64,000 nt of DNA, from contig NC_009051.1 in the NCBI RefSeq assembly GCF_000015825.1, positions 124,001 to 188,000 of the forward strand, given 5' to 3'. Positions 25,997 to 33,418 of this stretch are shown piece after piece. This DNA is from Methanoculleus marisnigri JR1. Its GTDB lineage: Archaea > Halobacteriota > Methanomicrobia > Methanomicrobiales > Methanoculleaceae. The position numbers and the translations under genes are program-made. Each line of letters opens with the position of its first letter. Within the stretch, counting starts at the first letter, position 1. The notes under the pieces are model-generated. The model made no database searches and was not told the DNA's origin. It saw only the letters and a list, made by a program, of their open reading frames with translations.

Positions 25997-26162
25997 CCCC
26001 TGGACACCTCAAGAACGCCGGGTGCCGCCCGGCAAATCCTGAATACTCGTAACTTCGGGGTTTCGGCACCATTAATGCACCGAAGTCGATCCCGGGTCTG
26101 TCCGGAGGCGGCGGCTCCCGGAATTCTTGTGTCTCGCCGCACCGGAGGAGTGAGAGTGATTG

Positions 26163-26190
26163 TTTGACTTTCGCAAAAAAAAGAGGGTTT
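26163..26190 (-). terminator. T-tract terminator after peroxiredoxin
   Basis: The plus strand has a run of eight A followed by GAGGG just beyond the peroxiredoxin stop; on the minus strand this is an eight-T tract ending the redox operon transcript. Confidence 0.5.
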
Positions 26191-26835
26191 TCAGAGTTCC
26201 TTGAAGCAGAGGTACCAGTCTTTGCACTCGTAGCCTTCCTGCATCCGCTTCTCGATCTCTTCGGGGGTCTTTGGCGCCGGGACGATCACCTTCGCGCCGG
26301 GCTCCCAGTTCGCCGGCGTCGCGACGCCGTGCTCGTCTGAGGTCTGGAGGGCTTTCGTGAGCCGGAGAATCTCGGGCATCGATCGGCCGTTGAACATCGG
26401 GTAGTAGAGCATGGCCCGCATGACACCCTTGTCGTCGATGAAGAAGACCGTCCTGATCGTGGAGGTGGTGCTCTGGCCGGGGTGGAGCATCCCGTAGCGT
26501 TTGGCGACCTTCATATCGAGGTCGGCGATGATGGGGAACGGGATCTCGACGCCCATCTTCTCCTTGATGTTCCTGACCCACGCAAGGTGCGAGTGGACGC
26601 TGTCGATCGAGAGGCCGACGAGCTGGACGTCCAGTTCCTTGAGTTCGTCGGCGATCGCGGCGAAGGCCATGAACTCCGTGGTGCAGACCGGCGTGAAGTC
26701 GGCCGGGTGGGAGAAGAGGATGACCCACTTCCCCTTGAGATCCGAGAGTTTCAGGCGTCCGTGGGTTGTCAGCACGTCGAATTCCGGCGCTTTCTCGCCG
26801 ATAACCGGCATCTGAAGCAGTTCTTCGGGTTCCAT
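26191..26835 (-). CDS. Peroxiredoxin, archaeal Prx6-type
   Basis: The 214-residue enzyme has the peroxidatic cysteine in 'FTPVCTTEF' (Cys51) and two C-terminal cysteines (Cys204 and Cys210 in 'ECKDWYLCFKEL'), as in archaeal thioredoxin peroxidases of the Prx6 subfamily. 'RTVFFIDDKG' and 'PANWEPGAKVIVP' are further marks. It reduces hydrogen peroxide and organic peroxides. The neighbouring genes supply likely electron carriers, and the glutaredoxin-thioredoxin reductase fusion at 30336 is another candidate donor. It is last in a four-gene operon running 27573 to 26191. Confidence 0.95.
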   Translation of the reverse strand: MEPEELLQMPVIGEKAPEFDVLTTHGRLKLSDLKGKWVILFSHPADFTPVCTTEFMAFAAIADELKELDVQLVGLSIDSVHSHLAWVRNIKEKMGVEIPFPIIADLDMKVAKRYGMLHPGQSTTSTIRTVFFIDDKGVMRAMLYYPMFNGRSMPEILRLTKALQTSDEHGVATPANWEPGAKVIVPAPKTPEEIEKRMQEGYECKDWYLCFKEL

Positions 26836-26838
26836 GAT

Positions 26839-27189
26839 TCACTTCCTCGGGCGGTTGCCCAGGTACTCCTCGAGGGCGGTCTTGCCGTGGACGTAGGCCG
26901 GCATCCCCGCGAGCAGGAACGCGACCCGGAGCCCTTCCTCGATCTCCTCCTTCGATACGCCGATGCTCCCGGCACCGGCCATCTGCGCCCGGACGGCGTG
27001 CCCGTCCCGGAGCGCGGCCGCAATCGCGATCGCGATGACCTTCTTCGTCTGCTTCGAGAGAGCGCCGTCGGCCCAGATCATCTGGTCGAGCCCCATGACG
27101 CTCGCGTAGAGGTCGGGGTCGGTCTCTTTGAGTTCCTTGAAGATTACGGGAATTTTGCCGATCTTCTCTTCGAGTCTCTTCTCTTCCAT
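26839..27189 (-). CDS. AhpD/carboxymuconolactone decarboxylase-like protein lacking the CxxC pair
   Basis: The ATG at 27189 has GGAGTG six bases upstream; the GTG at 27198 lies inside that site. The 116-residue helical protein has 'GLDQMIWADGALSKQTKKVI' and 'GVSKEEIEEGLRVAFLLAG', typical of the family. The His of the usual CxxCxxxH centre is present in 'RDGHAVRAQMAGAG', but the two cysteines are replaced by Ala and Leu, so a thiol peroxidase or disulfide role is unlikely. It starts four bases before the peroxiredoxin gene region and may act as a structural or ligand-binding partner. Confidence 0.85.
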   Translation of the reverse strand: MEEKRLEEKIGKIPVIFKELKETDPDLYASVMGLDQMIWADGALSKQTKKVIAIAIAAALRDGHAVRAQMAGAGSIGVSKEEIEEGLRVAFLLAGMPAYVHGKTALEEYLGNRPRK

Positions 27190-27194
27190 ACCGA

Positions 27195-27320
27195 TCACTC
27201 CTCGAGCACCATCGCCTCGCCGCAGCAGACCAGTTCGCCGCCGCCGGCTTCCAGCACCTGGACAACGTTTCCGCAGATCTCGCAGTGGTAGACCTGCCCT
27301 TTTGCCGATACGTTCACCAT
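27195..27320 (-). CDS. Desulforedoxin-like 41-residue iron protein
   Basis: This short gene starts with ATG at 27320 after GAGGTGAG and ends with TGA at 27195-27197, overlapping the ribosome site of the next gene. The protein contains '[14 protein letters not shown]' and then '[14 protein letters not shown]'. CxxC plus CC is the rubredoxin-type iron site of desulforedoxin and of the N-terminal domain of desulfoferrodoxin. No superoxide reductase domain is attached. It is probably a one-electron carrier for the peroxide defence operon. It is easily missed because of its length. Confidence 0.88.
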   Translation of the reverse strand: MVNVSAKGQVYHCEICGNVVQVLEAGGGELVCCGEAMVLEE

Positions 27321-27330
27321 TCTTCTCACC

Positions 27331-27573
27331 TCAACGGTTCTCCGGTTTCTTTCTCTCGGGCGGATTCAGGACGTCTTCGGGCGACTTGATGTCCGGCCTG
27401 ATGTGCGTCATCGGGAGGCAGTTGTACATCTCGCAGGCGCAGGTCGGGCATTTGACGAGATCCTCGTCGCTGCTGTCGATCCGGACCTCCCGCCCGCAGT
27501 CGATGCAGATGAACCGGCCCGGGCCCGGCTTCTCACCGGCTTTTGCTGTCTTGTTGGTCTCTGGTTCGGCCAT
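27331..27573 (-). CDS. Small zinc-ribbon/rubredoxin-like protein
   Basis: The 80-residue protein has a polar N-terminus, then '[12 protein letters not shown]' and '[16 protein letters not shown]', two CxxC knuckles 14 to 16 residues apart, plus two further cysteines. The metal could be zinc or iron. It is the first gene of the redox operon and lies ten bases before the desulforedoxin gene. A minus-strand TATA-like AAATATC near 27604-27612 lies about 30 bases before the start, so the message has almost no leader. No exact family is recognised. Confidence 0.8.
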   Translation of the reverse strand: MAEPETNKTAKAGEKPGPGRFICIDCGREVRIDSSDEDLVKCPTCACEMYNCLPMTHIRPDIKSPEDVLNPPERKKPENR

Positions 27574-27603
27574 AGATTGTCACCAGAGCGGTAATTACCT
27601 CAC

Positions 27604-27652
27604 AAGATATTTAGCCGTTCCCCTCCGGGCATACCCGTATCCTATTAATAGG
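27604..27652. promoter_or_regulatory. Divergent promoter pair
   Basis: TAAATATC on the minus strand (27604-27612) serves the redox operon, and TATTAATAGG on the plus strand (27643-27652) serves the flavoprotein at 27673. Each lies 20-35 bases from its start codon, so both messages are leaderless or nearly so. The 100-base shared space would allow joint redox control. Confidence 0.5.
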
Positions 27653-27672
27653 GTCGTGCGCAACCCTGCACC

Positions 27673-28263
27673 ATGCCAAAGAAGGTTGTCGCGCTGCTCG
27701 GAAGCCCCGTTCTCGACGGGAACACCGCCCGTCTCCTCGACGAGGCTATCAGGGGTGCAGAGGAGGCCGGGTGCGAGGTCGAGAAGGTCGAGGTCGCGCA
27801 CATGGACGTTCTGCCCTGCATGGAGTTGTTCCAGTGCATGGGAAGCGAAACCTGCCTGATCCAGGACGGGATGGAAGAGTACTACAGGAAGTTCCGGGAG
27901 ATGGACGGCCTGATCATCGCCACCCCGGTGATGACGATGGGCATCCCCGGCAGGCTCAAGTCGTTCATTGACCGGTTCCAGGTCTTTTACATGGCAAAAT
28001 ACCACCGGGGGCAGTCGTTTATCTCTCCGGAACGGCGGAAAACGAGGAAGATGCTCTTCATCTCGATCGCGGGAATGAATATCCCGAACGTCTTTCTCGG
28101 CGTGAAGATGACCGCCCGGGCGTTCGGCGAGATCATCGACTGCCCCTACTGGGACGAGGTGCTCCGAAACGACATGGACACGATCCGGGACATCCGGACG
28201 CGGCCGGAGGTGATGGAGGCGGCTTACAAGAAGGGCTACGACCTCGGGCGGCTTCTAGGCTGA
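27673..28263 (+). CDS. Flavodoxin-fold NADPH-dependent FMN reductase, divergent Isf-like
   Basis: The 196-residue protein begins 'KKVVALLGSPVLDGNTARLL' (FMN loop) and has 'ATPVMTMGIPGRLKSFIDRF'. The region of the Isf cluster reads CMELFQCMGSETC: three cysteines remain, but spacing is CX5CX5C rather than CX2CX2C, so a standard 4Fe-4S cluster is doubtful. A plain flavin reductase or an altered metal site is possible. It is divergent from the redox operon and overlaps the end of the CDF transporter gene by nine bases, tail to tail. Confidence 0.85.
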   Translation: MPKKVVALLGSPVLDGNTARLLDEAIRGAEEAGCEVEKVEVAHMDVLPCMELFQCMGSETCLIQDGMEEYYRKFREMDGLIIATPVMTMGIPGRLKSFIDRFQVFYMAKYHRGQSFISPERRKTRKMLFISIAGMNIPNVFLGVKMTARAFGEIIDCPYWDEVLRNDMDTIRDIRTRPEVMEAAYKKGYDLGRLLG

Positions 28264-29172
28264 GTCGTCGGGCTCGATGTGGACGACGACCTCGGCGAGC
28301 CCCGGCACTGCTTCTTTGAGCCGGCGTTCCACCTCGTCGGAGATCTCGTGCGCCCGGGAGACCGGGAGTGCCGGATCGACGGTGATGTGGATGTCGGCAA
28401 GGATTTCGTCCGGTTTCCCCCGGCACCGGAAGTCATGATACCCGGTCACCCCCGGGGTATCCATCACCACCGCTTCGATGAGCGCCGGGTCGCAGGGGAG
28501 TTTCATCGTGTCGGTGAGAACCCGGGCGGCGTCGTAGAGGACCCTGACCCCCATCCTCGCGATGAGGAGACCGATGGCGAACGCGATGACCGGATCGGCC
28601 TGCGGGAACCCGAGCCCGACGGCGAGAAACCCCCCGAGGACGGCCAGGGAGACGAAGACGTCACTCTTCGTGTGTTGTGAGTCGGCGACCAGGATCTGGC
28701 TCCGGTACTCCTCGCCTTTCCGTCGTTCGTAGGTGGAGACGGCGAGGTTGACGACGAGCGTCCCGACCATGACCGCGACGGTGACCGCGGTGATCTCGGG
28801 GGCGACGGCTTCGACAAGCCGGTGGTACCCCTCATAGAGGATCCCGCCGGCGGTCAGGAGGAGCATCGCCCCGATGACCAGAGTGCCGAGCGTCTCGATC
28901 TTGCCGTGGCCGTAGGGGTGTTCGGGGTCGGGGGGTTTCCCGGCGAAGTAAAGGGCGACTATGCCGATGACGTTCGAGAGGGAGTCGAACCCCGAGTGGA
29001 ACGCGTCCGCGACCATGCTCACCGACCCGGCAAGGAGGCCAAAGACCACTTTGGCGAGTGCGACGGCGAGGTTCAGGGCGAGGACGATGATAAAGATCCG
29101 CCGCACCTTTCGGCCGGTTACGCCTGGGGACCGTTGGTCTTCTCGAGTTCCGTTCGCACCTCTGGCACTCAT
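28255..29172 (-). CDS. Cation diffusion facilitator (metal exporter)
   Basis: GGAGGTGA directly upstream supports the start at 29172. The 305-residue protein has six membrane helices and a C-terminal cytoplasmic domain ending 'AEVVVHIEPDD'. The metal-site helices carry 'ADAFHSGFDSLSN' (His and Asp) and 'ADSQHTKSDVFVS' (His and Asp), as in FieF-like iron/zinc exporters. It probably exports divalent metal in exchange for protons. Its position among iron-dependent redox proteins suits iron or manganese balance, but the metal cannot be told from sequence. Confidence 0.93.
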   Translation of the reverse strand: MSARGANGTREDQRSPGVTGRKVRRIFIIVLALNLAVALAKVVFGLLAGSVSMVADAFHSGFDSLSNVIGIVALYFAGKPPDPEHPYGHGKIETLGTLVIGAMLLLTAGGILYEGYHRLVEAVAPEITAVTVAVMVGTLVVNLAVSTYERRKGEEYRSQILVADSQHTKSDVFVSLAVLGGFLAVGLGFPQADPVIAFAIGLLIARMGVRVLYDAARVLTDTMKLPCDPALIEAVVMDTPGVTGYHDFRCRGKPDEILADIHITVDPALPVSRAHEISDEVERRLKEAVPGLAEVVVHIEPDDSA

Positions 29173-29194
29173 GCTTCACCTCCTTCGCCCGTCG

Positions 29195-29665
29195 CACTCG
29201 AAACCCTTCGGGTTTCTCAAGCTCCCGTCCGAAACCCGTTGGGTTTCTCAAGCTCCGGAATCGAAGCCTGACGGCTTCTCATGTTCCGTTCCTCGAAGAC
29301 CTTCGGTCTTCTCGAACTCCCGTCCTACGGACAGTCGTTCGTTGGAACGTCGCACCCTGCGGGCCATCGCATTCGAAGACCTTCGGTCTTCTCGAGCTCC
29401 GGCTCTACGAGCCGTCGCATCCTACGGACCGTCGTTCGTTGGAACGTCGCATTCGAAGACCTTCGGTCTTCTCGAACTCCTGGCGTTCCGGCAGTCGCAA
29501 CCCGCACCTCCGGTGCTCCTGCTCCGTTCCTCGAAGACCTTCGGTCTTCTCGAACTCCTGGCGTTCCGGCAGTCGCAACCCGCACCTCCGGTGCTCCTGC
29601 TCCGTTCCTCGAAGACCTTCGGTCTTCTCGAACTCCTGTCCTACGGACAGTCGTTCGTTGGAACA
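29195..29665 (+). repeat. Hairpin repeat array A (eight copies)
   Basis: Eight copies of a 16-17-base hairpin followed by TCTC(A/G)A(A/G)CTCC or a variant lie between the divergent CDF and rubrerythrin genes. Hairpins start near 29200, 29231, 29263, 29295, 29375, 29455, 29533 and 29611. Stems vary while pairing is kept: GAAACCC/GGGTTTC, GAAGCC/GGCTTC and GAAGACC/GGTCTTC. The last three copies are spaced 78 bases apart. Because 78 is a multiple of three, long frames with FGLLEL repeats appear, but they look like by-products. Confidence 0.85.
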
Positions 29666-29732
29666 TCGCAACCATCATCCACCGGGGGTAGGTTCTCTGG
29701 CGGCATAGGGTTTCCGAAGATAAAGGTGAAAG

Positions 29733-29740
29733 ATTTTATA
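29733..29740 (+). promoter_or_regulatory. TATA box of rubrerythrin
   Basis: TTTTATAA lies 25-32 bases before the rubrerythrin ATG, so this transcript is probably leaderless. It follows directly after hairpin array A. Confidence 0.6.
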
Positions 29741-29764
29741 AGAGCGTCCTGCAATGATCCATCC

Positions 29765-30265
29765 ATGCCGACAGATGAGAACGCTCAGAATGCGTACGCC
29801 GGGGAGTCCCAGGCGAACAGAAAGTACTCGGTCTTTGCAGAGAAGGCAGCCGCCGAGGGGTATCCCGCGGTGGCAAAACTCTTCCGTGCGGCAAGCGAAG
29901 CGGAAGCCGTCCACGCGAAACGCCTCCTCTTCATCCTGAACGCCGTCGGAAGCACCGAGGAGAACCTGAAGGACGCGATGGAGGGCGAGAACTACGAGTT
30001 CATGGAGATGTACCCCGCCTTCGTCGCCGAAGCGAAAGAGGAGCGCAAGAACGAGGCCTCGATCGTCTTCACCCATGCGATGAAGGCGGAAGAGGTGCAC
30101 GCGAATCTCTACCTCCAGGCGCTCGAGGCCGTCCGGGAAGGAAAGGACCTCGACGCGGAGAAGGTCTTCCTCTGTCCGGTCTGCGGGAACGTCGAGATCG
30201 GCGAGGCGCCGGACAAGTGCCCGATATGCGGTGTTCCGGCACGGATGTTCCGCGAGATTCAGTAA
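29765..30265 (+). CDS. Rubrerythrin
   Basis: The 166-residue protein has a ferritin-like four-helix domain with the diiron ligands in 'AGESQANRKY', 'EAEAVHAKR' and 'KAEEVHANLY', and a C-terminal rubredoxin domain with CPVC and CPIC knuckles. It reduces hydrogen peroxide to water in anaerobes using electrons from rubredoxin-like carriers. The start at 29765 is fixed by the TATA box upstream; much longer in-frame extensions run through the hairpin array and are not credible. It lies next to the reductase fusion gene, a plausible partner. Confidence 0.95.
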   Translation: MPTDENAQNAYAGESQANRKYSVFAEKAAAEGYPAVAKLFRAASEAEAVHAKRLLFILNAVGSTEENLKDAMEGENYEFMEMYPAFVAEAKEERKNEASIVFTHAMKAEEVHANLYLQALEAVREGKDLDAEKVFLCPVCGNVEIGEAPDKCPICGVPARMFREIQ

Positions 30266-30281
30266 CATCCTTTTTTCCGGC
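30266..30281 (+). terminator. T-tract terminator after rubrerythrin
   Basis: CATCCTTTTTTCCGG directly follows the stop codon. This T run in GC-rich DNA fits an archaeal terminator. Confidence 0.45.
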
Positions 30282-30335
30282 CGGTGCCGCCGCACCCCCC
30301 CTATGTTAAATACTGTCCCCGAGATATTCCCCTTC

Positions 30336-31511
30336 ATGGCAGGCGTTAAGGTCTACACGACGGAGAACTGCCCCTACTGCCGGATGGTCAAGGCGTTCCT
30401 CCGGAAGCACGATATCGAACACGAGATCGTCGACGTCGGGAAAGACCGCGAGGCGGCCCGGGAGATGATCGAGATCTCGGGGCAACGGGGTGTGCCGGTC
30501 ACGGTATCCGGCGACGAGGTGGTCGTCGGGTTCGATGCAAAGAGGCTCCGGGAGCTCTTCGGGACGGCGCTGGAGGAGACCGTCTACGACGCGGTCATCG
30601 TGGGCGCTGGTCCGGCAGGGCTGACGGCGGCGGTCTACTGCGCCCGGAAACTCATGAAGACCGTCGTCATAGCGGAGAACATCGGTGGGCAGGCGGCCTG
30701 GAGCTGGGCTATCGAGAACTACATGGGGTTCTCGACGATATCGGGCGAGGAACTGGTCCGGAAGTTCGAGGAGCAGGTCCGGGGGTTCGACGTCCGTCTC
30801 GAGCTCGAGAGCGTCGGGGACGTTCGCAAAGAGGACGATACGATCCTCGTCCGGACGGCCTCGGGGACCGTCTACCGTTCCCGGACGCTCATCCTCGCTC
30901 CCGGGAAGGAGCCCCGGCGGCTGGGGCTTCCCGGTGAGGACCGGCTGATGGGAAAGGGTATCTCGGTCTGCGCTATCTGCGACGCCCCGCTCTACCGCGA
31001 TAAACCGGTTGCCGTCGTCGGCGGCGGAAACGCCGCCCTCCAGACCGCGATCGAGATGACGAAGTTCGCGAGTTCGGTGACCCTGATCGCCCGGAGGGAT
31101 CTCCGGTGCGACGAGGTCTACGTCGACCGGGCAAAGAAGGCGGGGGTGCGGACTTTCTCCCACCACGAGGTGACGGCGCTCCACGGGGACGCGGGCCTGA
31201 CCGGGGTCACGGTCCGCGACCGCGAGACCGGGGAGGAGACGGGTCTCGATGTGGAGGGGCTCTTCCTCGCGATCGGGCTTGCGCCGAATACGGGCTTCCT
31301 CAAGGATCTCGTGGTGCTGAACGAGCAGGGCGAGATCGATATCGACGAAAATGGCCATACGAGCGTTCCCGGGGTCTTCGCGGCCGGGGACGCGACCTGC
31401 GTCAAGGCCAAGCAGATCATCGTCGCCGCCGGCGACGGGGCGAAGGCGGCGCTCGAGGCGCACGAGTATTTCGAAGGCGAGCCGGAAGAAGAGCAGATCG
31501 TCTGCACGTGA
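30336..31511 (+). CDS. Glutaredoxin-thioredoxin reductase fusion
   Basis: The ATG at 30336 is about 27 bases after a TATA-like GTTAAATAC. Residues 1-80 are a glutaredoxin/NrdH-like domain with CPYC at 12-15 and 'GQRGVPVTV' (cis-Pro loop). Residues 85-391 are a thioredoxin reductase: 'GAGPAGLTAA', the redox pair CAIC at 212-215, 'VVGGGNAALQTA' for the nucleotide and 'VFAAGDATC' for FAD. A reductase with its own glutaredoxin could pass electrons directly to peroxiredoxin or ribonucleotide reductase. The nicotinamide motif lacks the clear Arg pattern of NADPH enzymes, so the donor is uncertain. Confidence 0.92.
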   Translation: MAGVKVYTTENCPYCRMVKAFLRKHDIEHEIVDVGKDREAAREMIEISGQRGVPVTVSGDEVVVGFDAKRLRELFGTALEETVYDAVIVGAGPAGLTAAVYCARKLMKTVVIAENIGGQAAWSWAIENYMGFSTISGEELVRKFEEQVRGFDVRLELESVGDVRKEDDTILVRTASGTVYRSRTLILAPGKEPRRLGLPGEDRLMGKGISVCAICDAPLYRDKPVAVVGGGNAALQTAIEMTKFASSVTLIARRDLRCDEVYVDRAKKAGVRTFSHHEVTALHGDAGLTGVTVRDRETGEETGLDVEGLFLAIGLAPNTGFLKDLVVLNEQGEIDIDENGHTSVPGVFAAGDATCVKAKQIIVAAGDGAKAALEAHEYFEGEPEEEQIVCT

Positions 31512-31515
31512 AGGG

Positions 31516-31803
31516 CTACACCCGGGTGCCTTCGGCCAGTGCCTGGAGGACGAACGGGTTCTCCTCCCGGATCAGGTCGGCGAACTCCTCGTCGGTGTAG
31601 CAGAGCGGTTCGACCGGGAGGTCGGTGAGGCCGATGATGAAGGCCGCACGTTTGTGGGGACGCTCGGGGAAGTCACCGACGACGATCAGGTCGACGTCGC
31701 TCTCCTCGTGGAAGTCCCCGCGTGAGAACGACCCGTAGAGGATGATGGCGCTGACACGCCGGCGCGCCCGGATCTCGCGGGCGAGAACCCGGACCTGCTC
31801 CAT
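31516..31803 (-). CDS. MNT-type nucleotidyltransferase antitoxin (MntA-like)
   Basis: The ATG at 31803 shares one base with the stop of the upstream HEPN gene (TGATG), so the longer start at 31860 is unlikely. The 95-residue protein has 'LYGSFSRGDFHEESDVDLIV', the GSX10DXD motif of MntA antitoxins. Such proteins add AMP groups to a tyrosine of the HEPN toxin to silence it (HepT/MntA, type VII systems). The catalytic residues look intact. A second, divergent pair begins about 200 bases away. Confidence 0.85.
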   Translation of the reverse strand: MEQVRVLAREIRARRRVSAIILYGSFSRGDFHEESDVDLIVVGDFPERPHKRAAFIIGLTDLPVEPLCYTDEEFADLIREENPFVLQALAEGTRV

Positions 31804-32210
31804 CACCCGGCGAGCGCTTCTCTCGCGGCACTGCAGATCGAATCCGCATGCTCGATGCATTCTTCGGCATCCTCCTGGTCGTAGTACTCCGATGGTGTCA
31901 GGTTCCCCACGATGCTGTCCGGATATCGGGTCGTTATATAAGCGGCGTCAAGTGCCTTGGCCTCACTCTTCAGCGCCAGGAACGAGGGCTCGTACTCGCC
32001 GATCTCCCTGATCAGTTCGTAGACAGAATGCGTCAGGATCCTCCGGTATCCCCGGGCATAGAGCAGGGCCTTCAGGGTTTTCTCTGCACTCTGCTGTGCC
32101 TGGAAGCATGCCCATTCAAAATCGCCGGACCGGCAGCTGTTCCTCGCGCTGACGAGATCCCTCTCCCCCTGGCGCAGCCACCGCCCTGCTTCACGCATGT
32201 TTGCATCCAT
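31803..32210 (-). CDS. HEPN-domain protein, toxin partner of MntA-like gene
   Basis: The ATG at 32210 opens a 135-residue helical protein with 'WLRQGERDLVSARN', 'ACFQAQQSAEKTLKALL' and 'LTHSVYELIREI', the standard HEPN helix pattern. 'RRILTHS' gives an Arg-to-His spacing compatible with an RX4-6H RNase centre. 'YITTRYPDS' and a terminal helix follow. It is likely an RNA-cutting toxin controlled by the overlapping nucleotidyltransferase. The much longer frame reaching 32603 is an artefact of GC-rich antisense sequence over the neighbouring gene. Confidence 0.85.
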   Translation of the reverse strand: MDANMREAGRWLRQGERDLVSARNSCRSGDFEWACFQAQQSAEKTLKALLYARGYRRILTHSVYELIREIGEYEPSFLALKSEAKALDAAYITTRYPDSIVGNLTPSEYYDQEDAEECIEHADSICSAAREALAG

Positions 32211-32415
32211 GGTCTCGGCCTGATGATCATCAAACTCTTGTCGCTCCCGGGATATAAGTGCGCCGCGGTGTTCCCCCGGCGGCACAAGGTCTTTATCCGC
32301 CGGCGCCGATCTCTCTCCGACGAGACCCCGGAACCTCTCCCCGGAAGAGAAACAGGGCCTCTGTGCCCTCCTCGCCGCTCGACTGGGGGAGAGGAAGGAG
32401 ATCCTCTTCGCGTAC

Positions 32416-32745
32416 GTGTACGGCTCCTTTGTGCAGGGTCCCTTCCGCGACATCGATATCGCTGTTTTCCTCGCGGACGACAGCACCGGATCATCCGATC
32501 CGCTCCGGTACGAACTGGCGCTTGAACAGGAACTGGAGGAGGTTACCGGGGTGCCTATCGATGTACGGGTGCTCACCGCGGCGCCGCTTTCGTTCGCGTT
32601 CACGGTCCTCCGTACCGGGGAGATCCTGGTGTCCCGCGATGAGGAGGCGCGCTGCGAGTTTGTCTGCAGGATTCTCGTCGAGTATCATGATTTCTCCTAT
32701 CACCGGGAGCGCTACAGGAGGGAAGCCCTTGGTCTCCTACGATGA
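32416..32745 (+). CDS. Second MNT-type nucleotidyltransferase, start uncertain
   Basis: 'YGSFVQGPFRDIDIAVFLAD' is a nucleotidyltransferase motif (GSX7DXD), followed by 'LEQELEEVTGVPIDVRVL'. The first helix of the domain, 'EEKQGLCALLAARLGERKEI', lies in frame upstream of the GTG at 32416, but no ATG, GTG or TTG precedes it; a CTG at 32383 is the only near-cognate codon. Either a non-standard start is used or the start codon has been lost. A TATA-like GATATAAG near 32250 shows the promoter is still there. It overlaps the HEPN gene that follows. Confidence 0.65.
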   Translation: MYGSFVQGPFRDIDIAVFLADDSTGSSDPLRYELALEQELEEVTGVPIDVRVLTAAPLSFAFTVLRTGEILVSRDEEARCEFVCRILVEYHDFSYHRERYRREALGLLR

Positions 32746-33157
32746 GGAGAAGGTTACTGCGCTGTCATCGGGGCTGATGCAGGCCTGTGAGAGGCTCCGG
32801 GAACTGGGTCGACTCCCGAGGGAGGCGTTTGCGGGGGACCCTCACCTTGTTGCAAGCGCGAAGTATCACCTCATCGTCGGCATCGAGGCGGCTATTGATC
32901 TCGCCAACCATGCGATCACGAAGAATCGATGGGAAATACCTGAAAATTATGCCGATACATTTCGTATTATGCAGGAGCACGGGTTCTTCGACGAGGACCT
33001 TTGAGAACGTCTGCAGATGATGGCCTGGTTCAGGAATCGGTTGATCCACATCTATTGGGATATCGACAACGGCAGGATTTACGACCTGCTCCGGGAGGAT
33101 GTCGGCGACATTGAGCAGTTCCTCGCCGAGTATATCCGTGCCCTGCAGAGGGAGTAA
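32729..33157 (+). pseudogene. HepT/DUF86-type HEPN toxin broken by an in-frame TGA
   Basis: A TTG at 32729 has GGAGGG six bases upstream and opens a frame with 'KVTALSSGLMQACERLRELG', 'VASAKYHLIVGIEAAIDLAN' and 'ENYADTFRIMQEHGFFDEDL', then TGA at 33002-33004. The same frame continues without another stop to TAA at 33155: 'ERLQMMAWFRNRLIHIYWDI' carries the RX4HXY toxin motif (RNRLIHIY). The stop thus removes the catalytic site, and the toxin should be inactive. TGA is not the pyrrolysine codon, and selenocysteine here would be unprecedented for the family. Confidence 0.8.
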
Positions 33158-33418
33158 AGGCGCCGGCACTCCGTGTCAGCAATTCGACACTGTATAATGG
33201 CAATTCCTTCGAAAATCTGCGTGAGAATGCTCTACATCAGGTGGATCTTCGATCGCTGGACACTTTCGGGACGACTTCAATGATTATTCCCACAATAATT
33301 ATAGATATAATCATTATGGTGCCGCCGGGAGAGACACCCTTATCTCCCGGGAGCGACGATCCCCTGCCATGGTAGGGCCGACGGTGGTCACGGGTCATCA
33401 CTCCGGGGTGACGGGCCG
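33158..33418. other. Gene-free stretch with AT-rich promoter region
   Basis: This stretch contains an unusually AT-rich core (AATTATAGATATAATCATTA, 33297-33316) that probably includes the TATA box of the phosphotransferase gene. No gene is seen. Confidence 0.45.

Noticed and set aside
28961-30265. A 434-residue protein with FGLLEL repeats fused to rubrerythrin
   Set aside because: The extension runs through hairpin array A and the rubrerythrin TATA box. The repeats open several frames by composition and unit length.
33002-33004. Selenocysteine or pyrrolysine at the in-frame TGA
   Set aside because: Pyrrolysine uses TAG. HepT-type proteins have no known selenocysteine and no SECIS-like structure is evident; a nonsense mutation is simpler.
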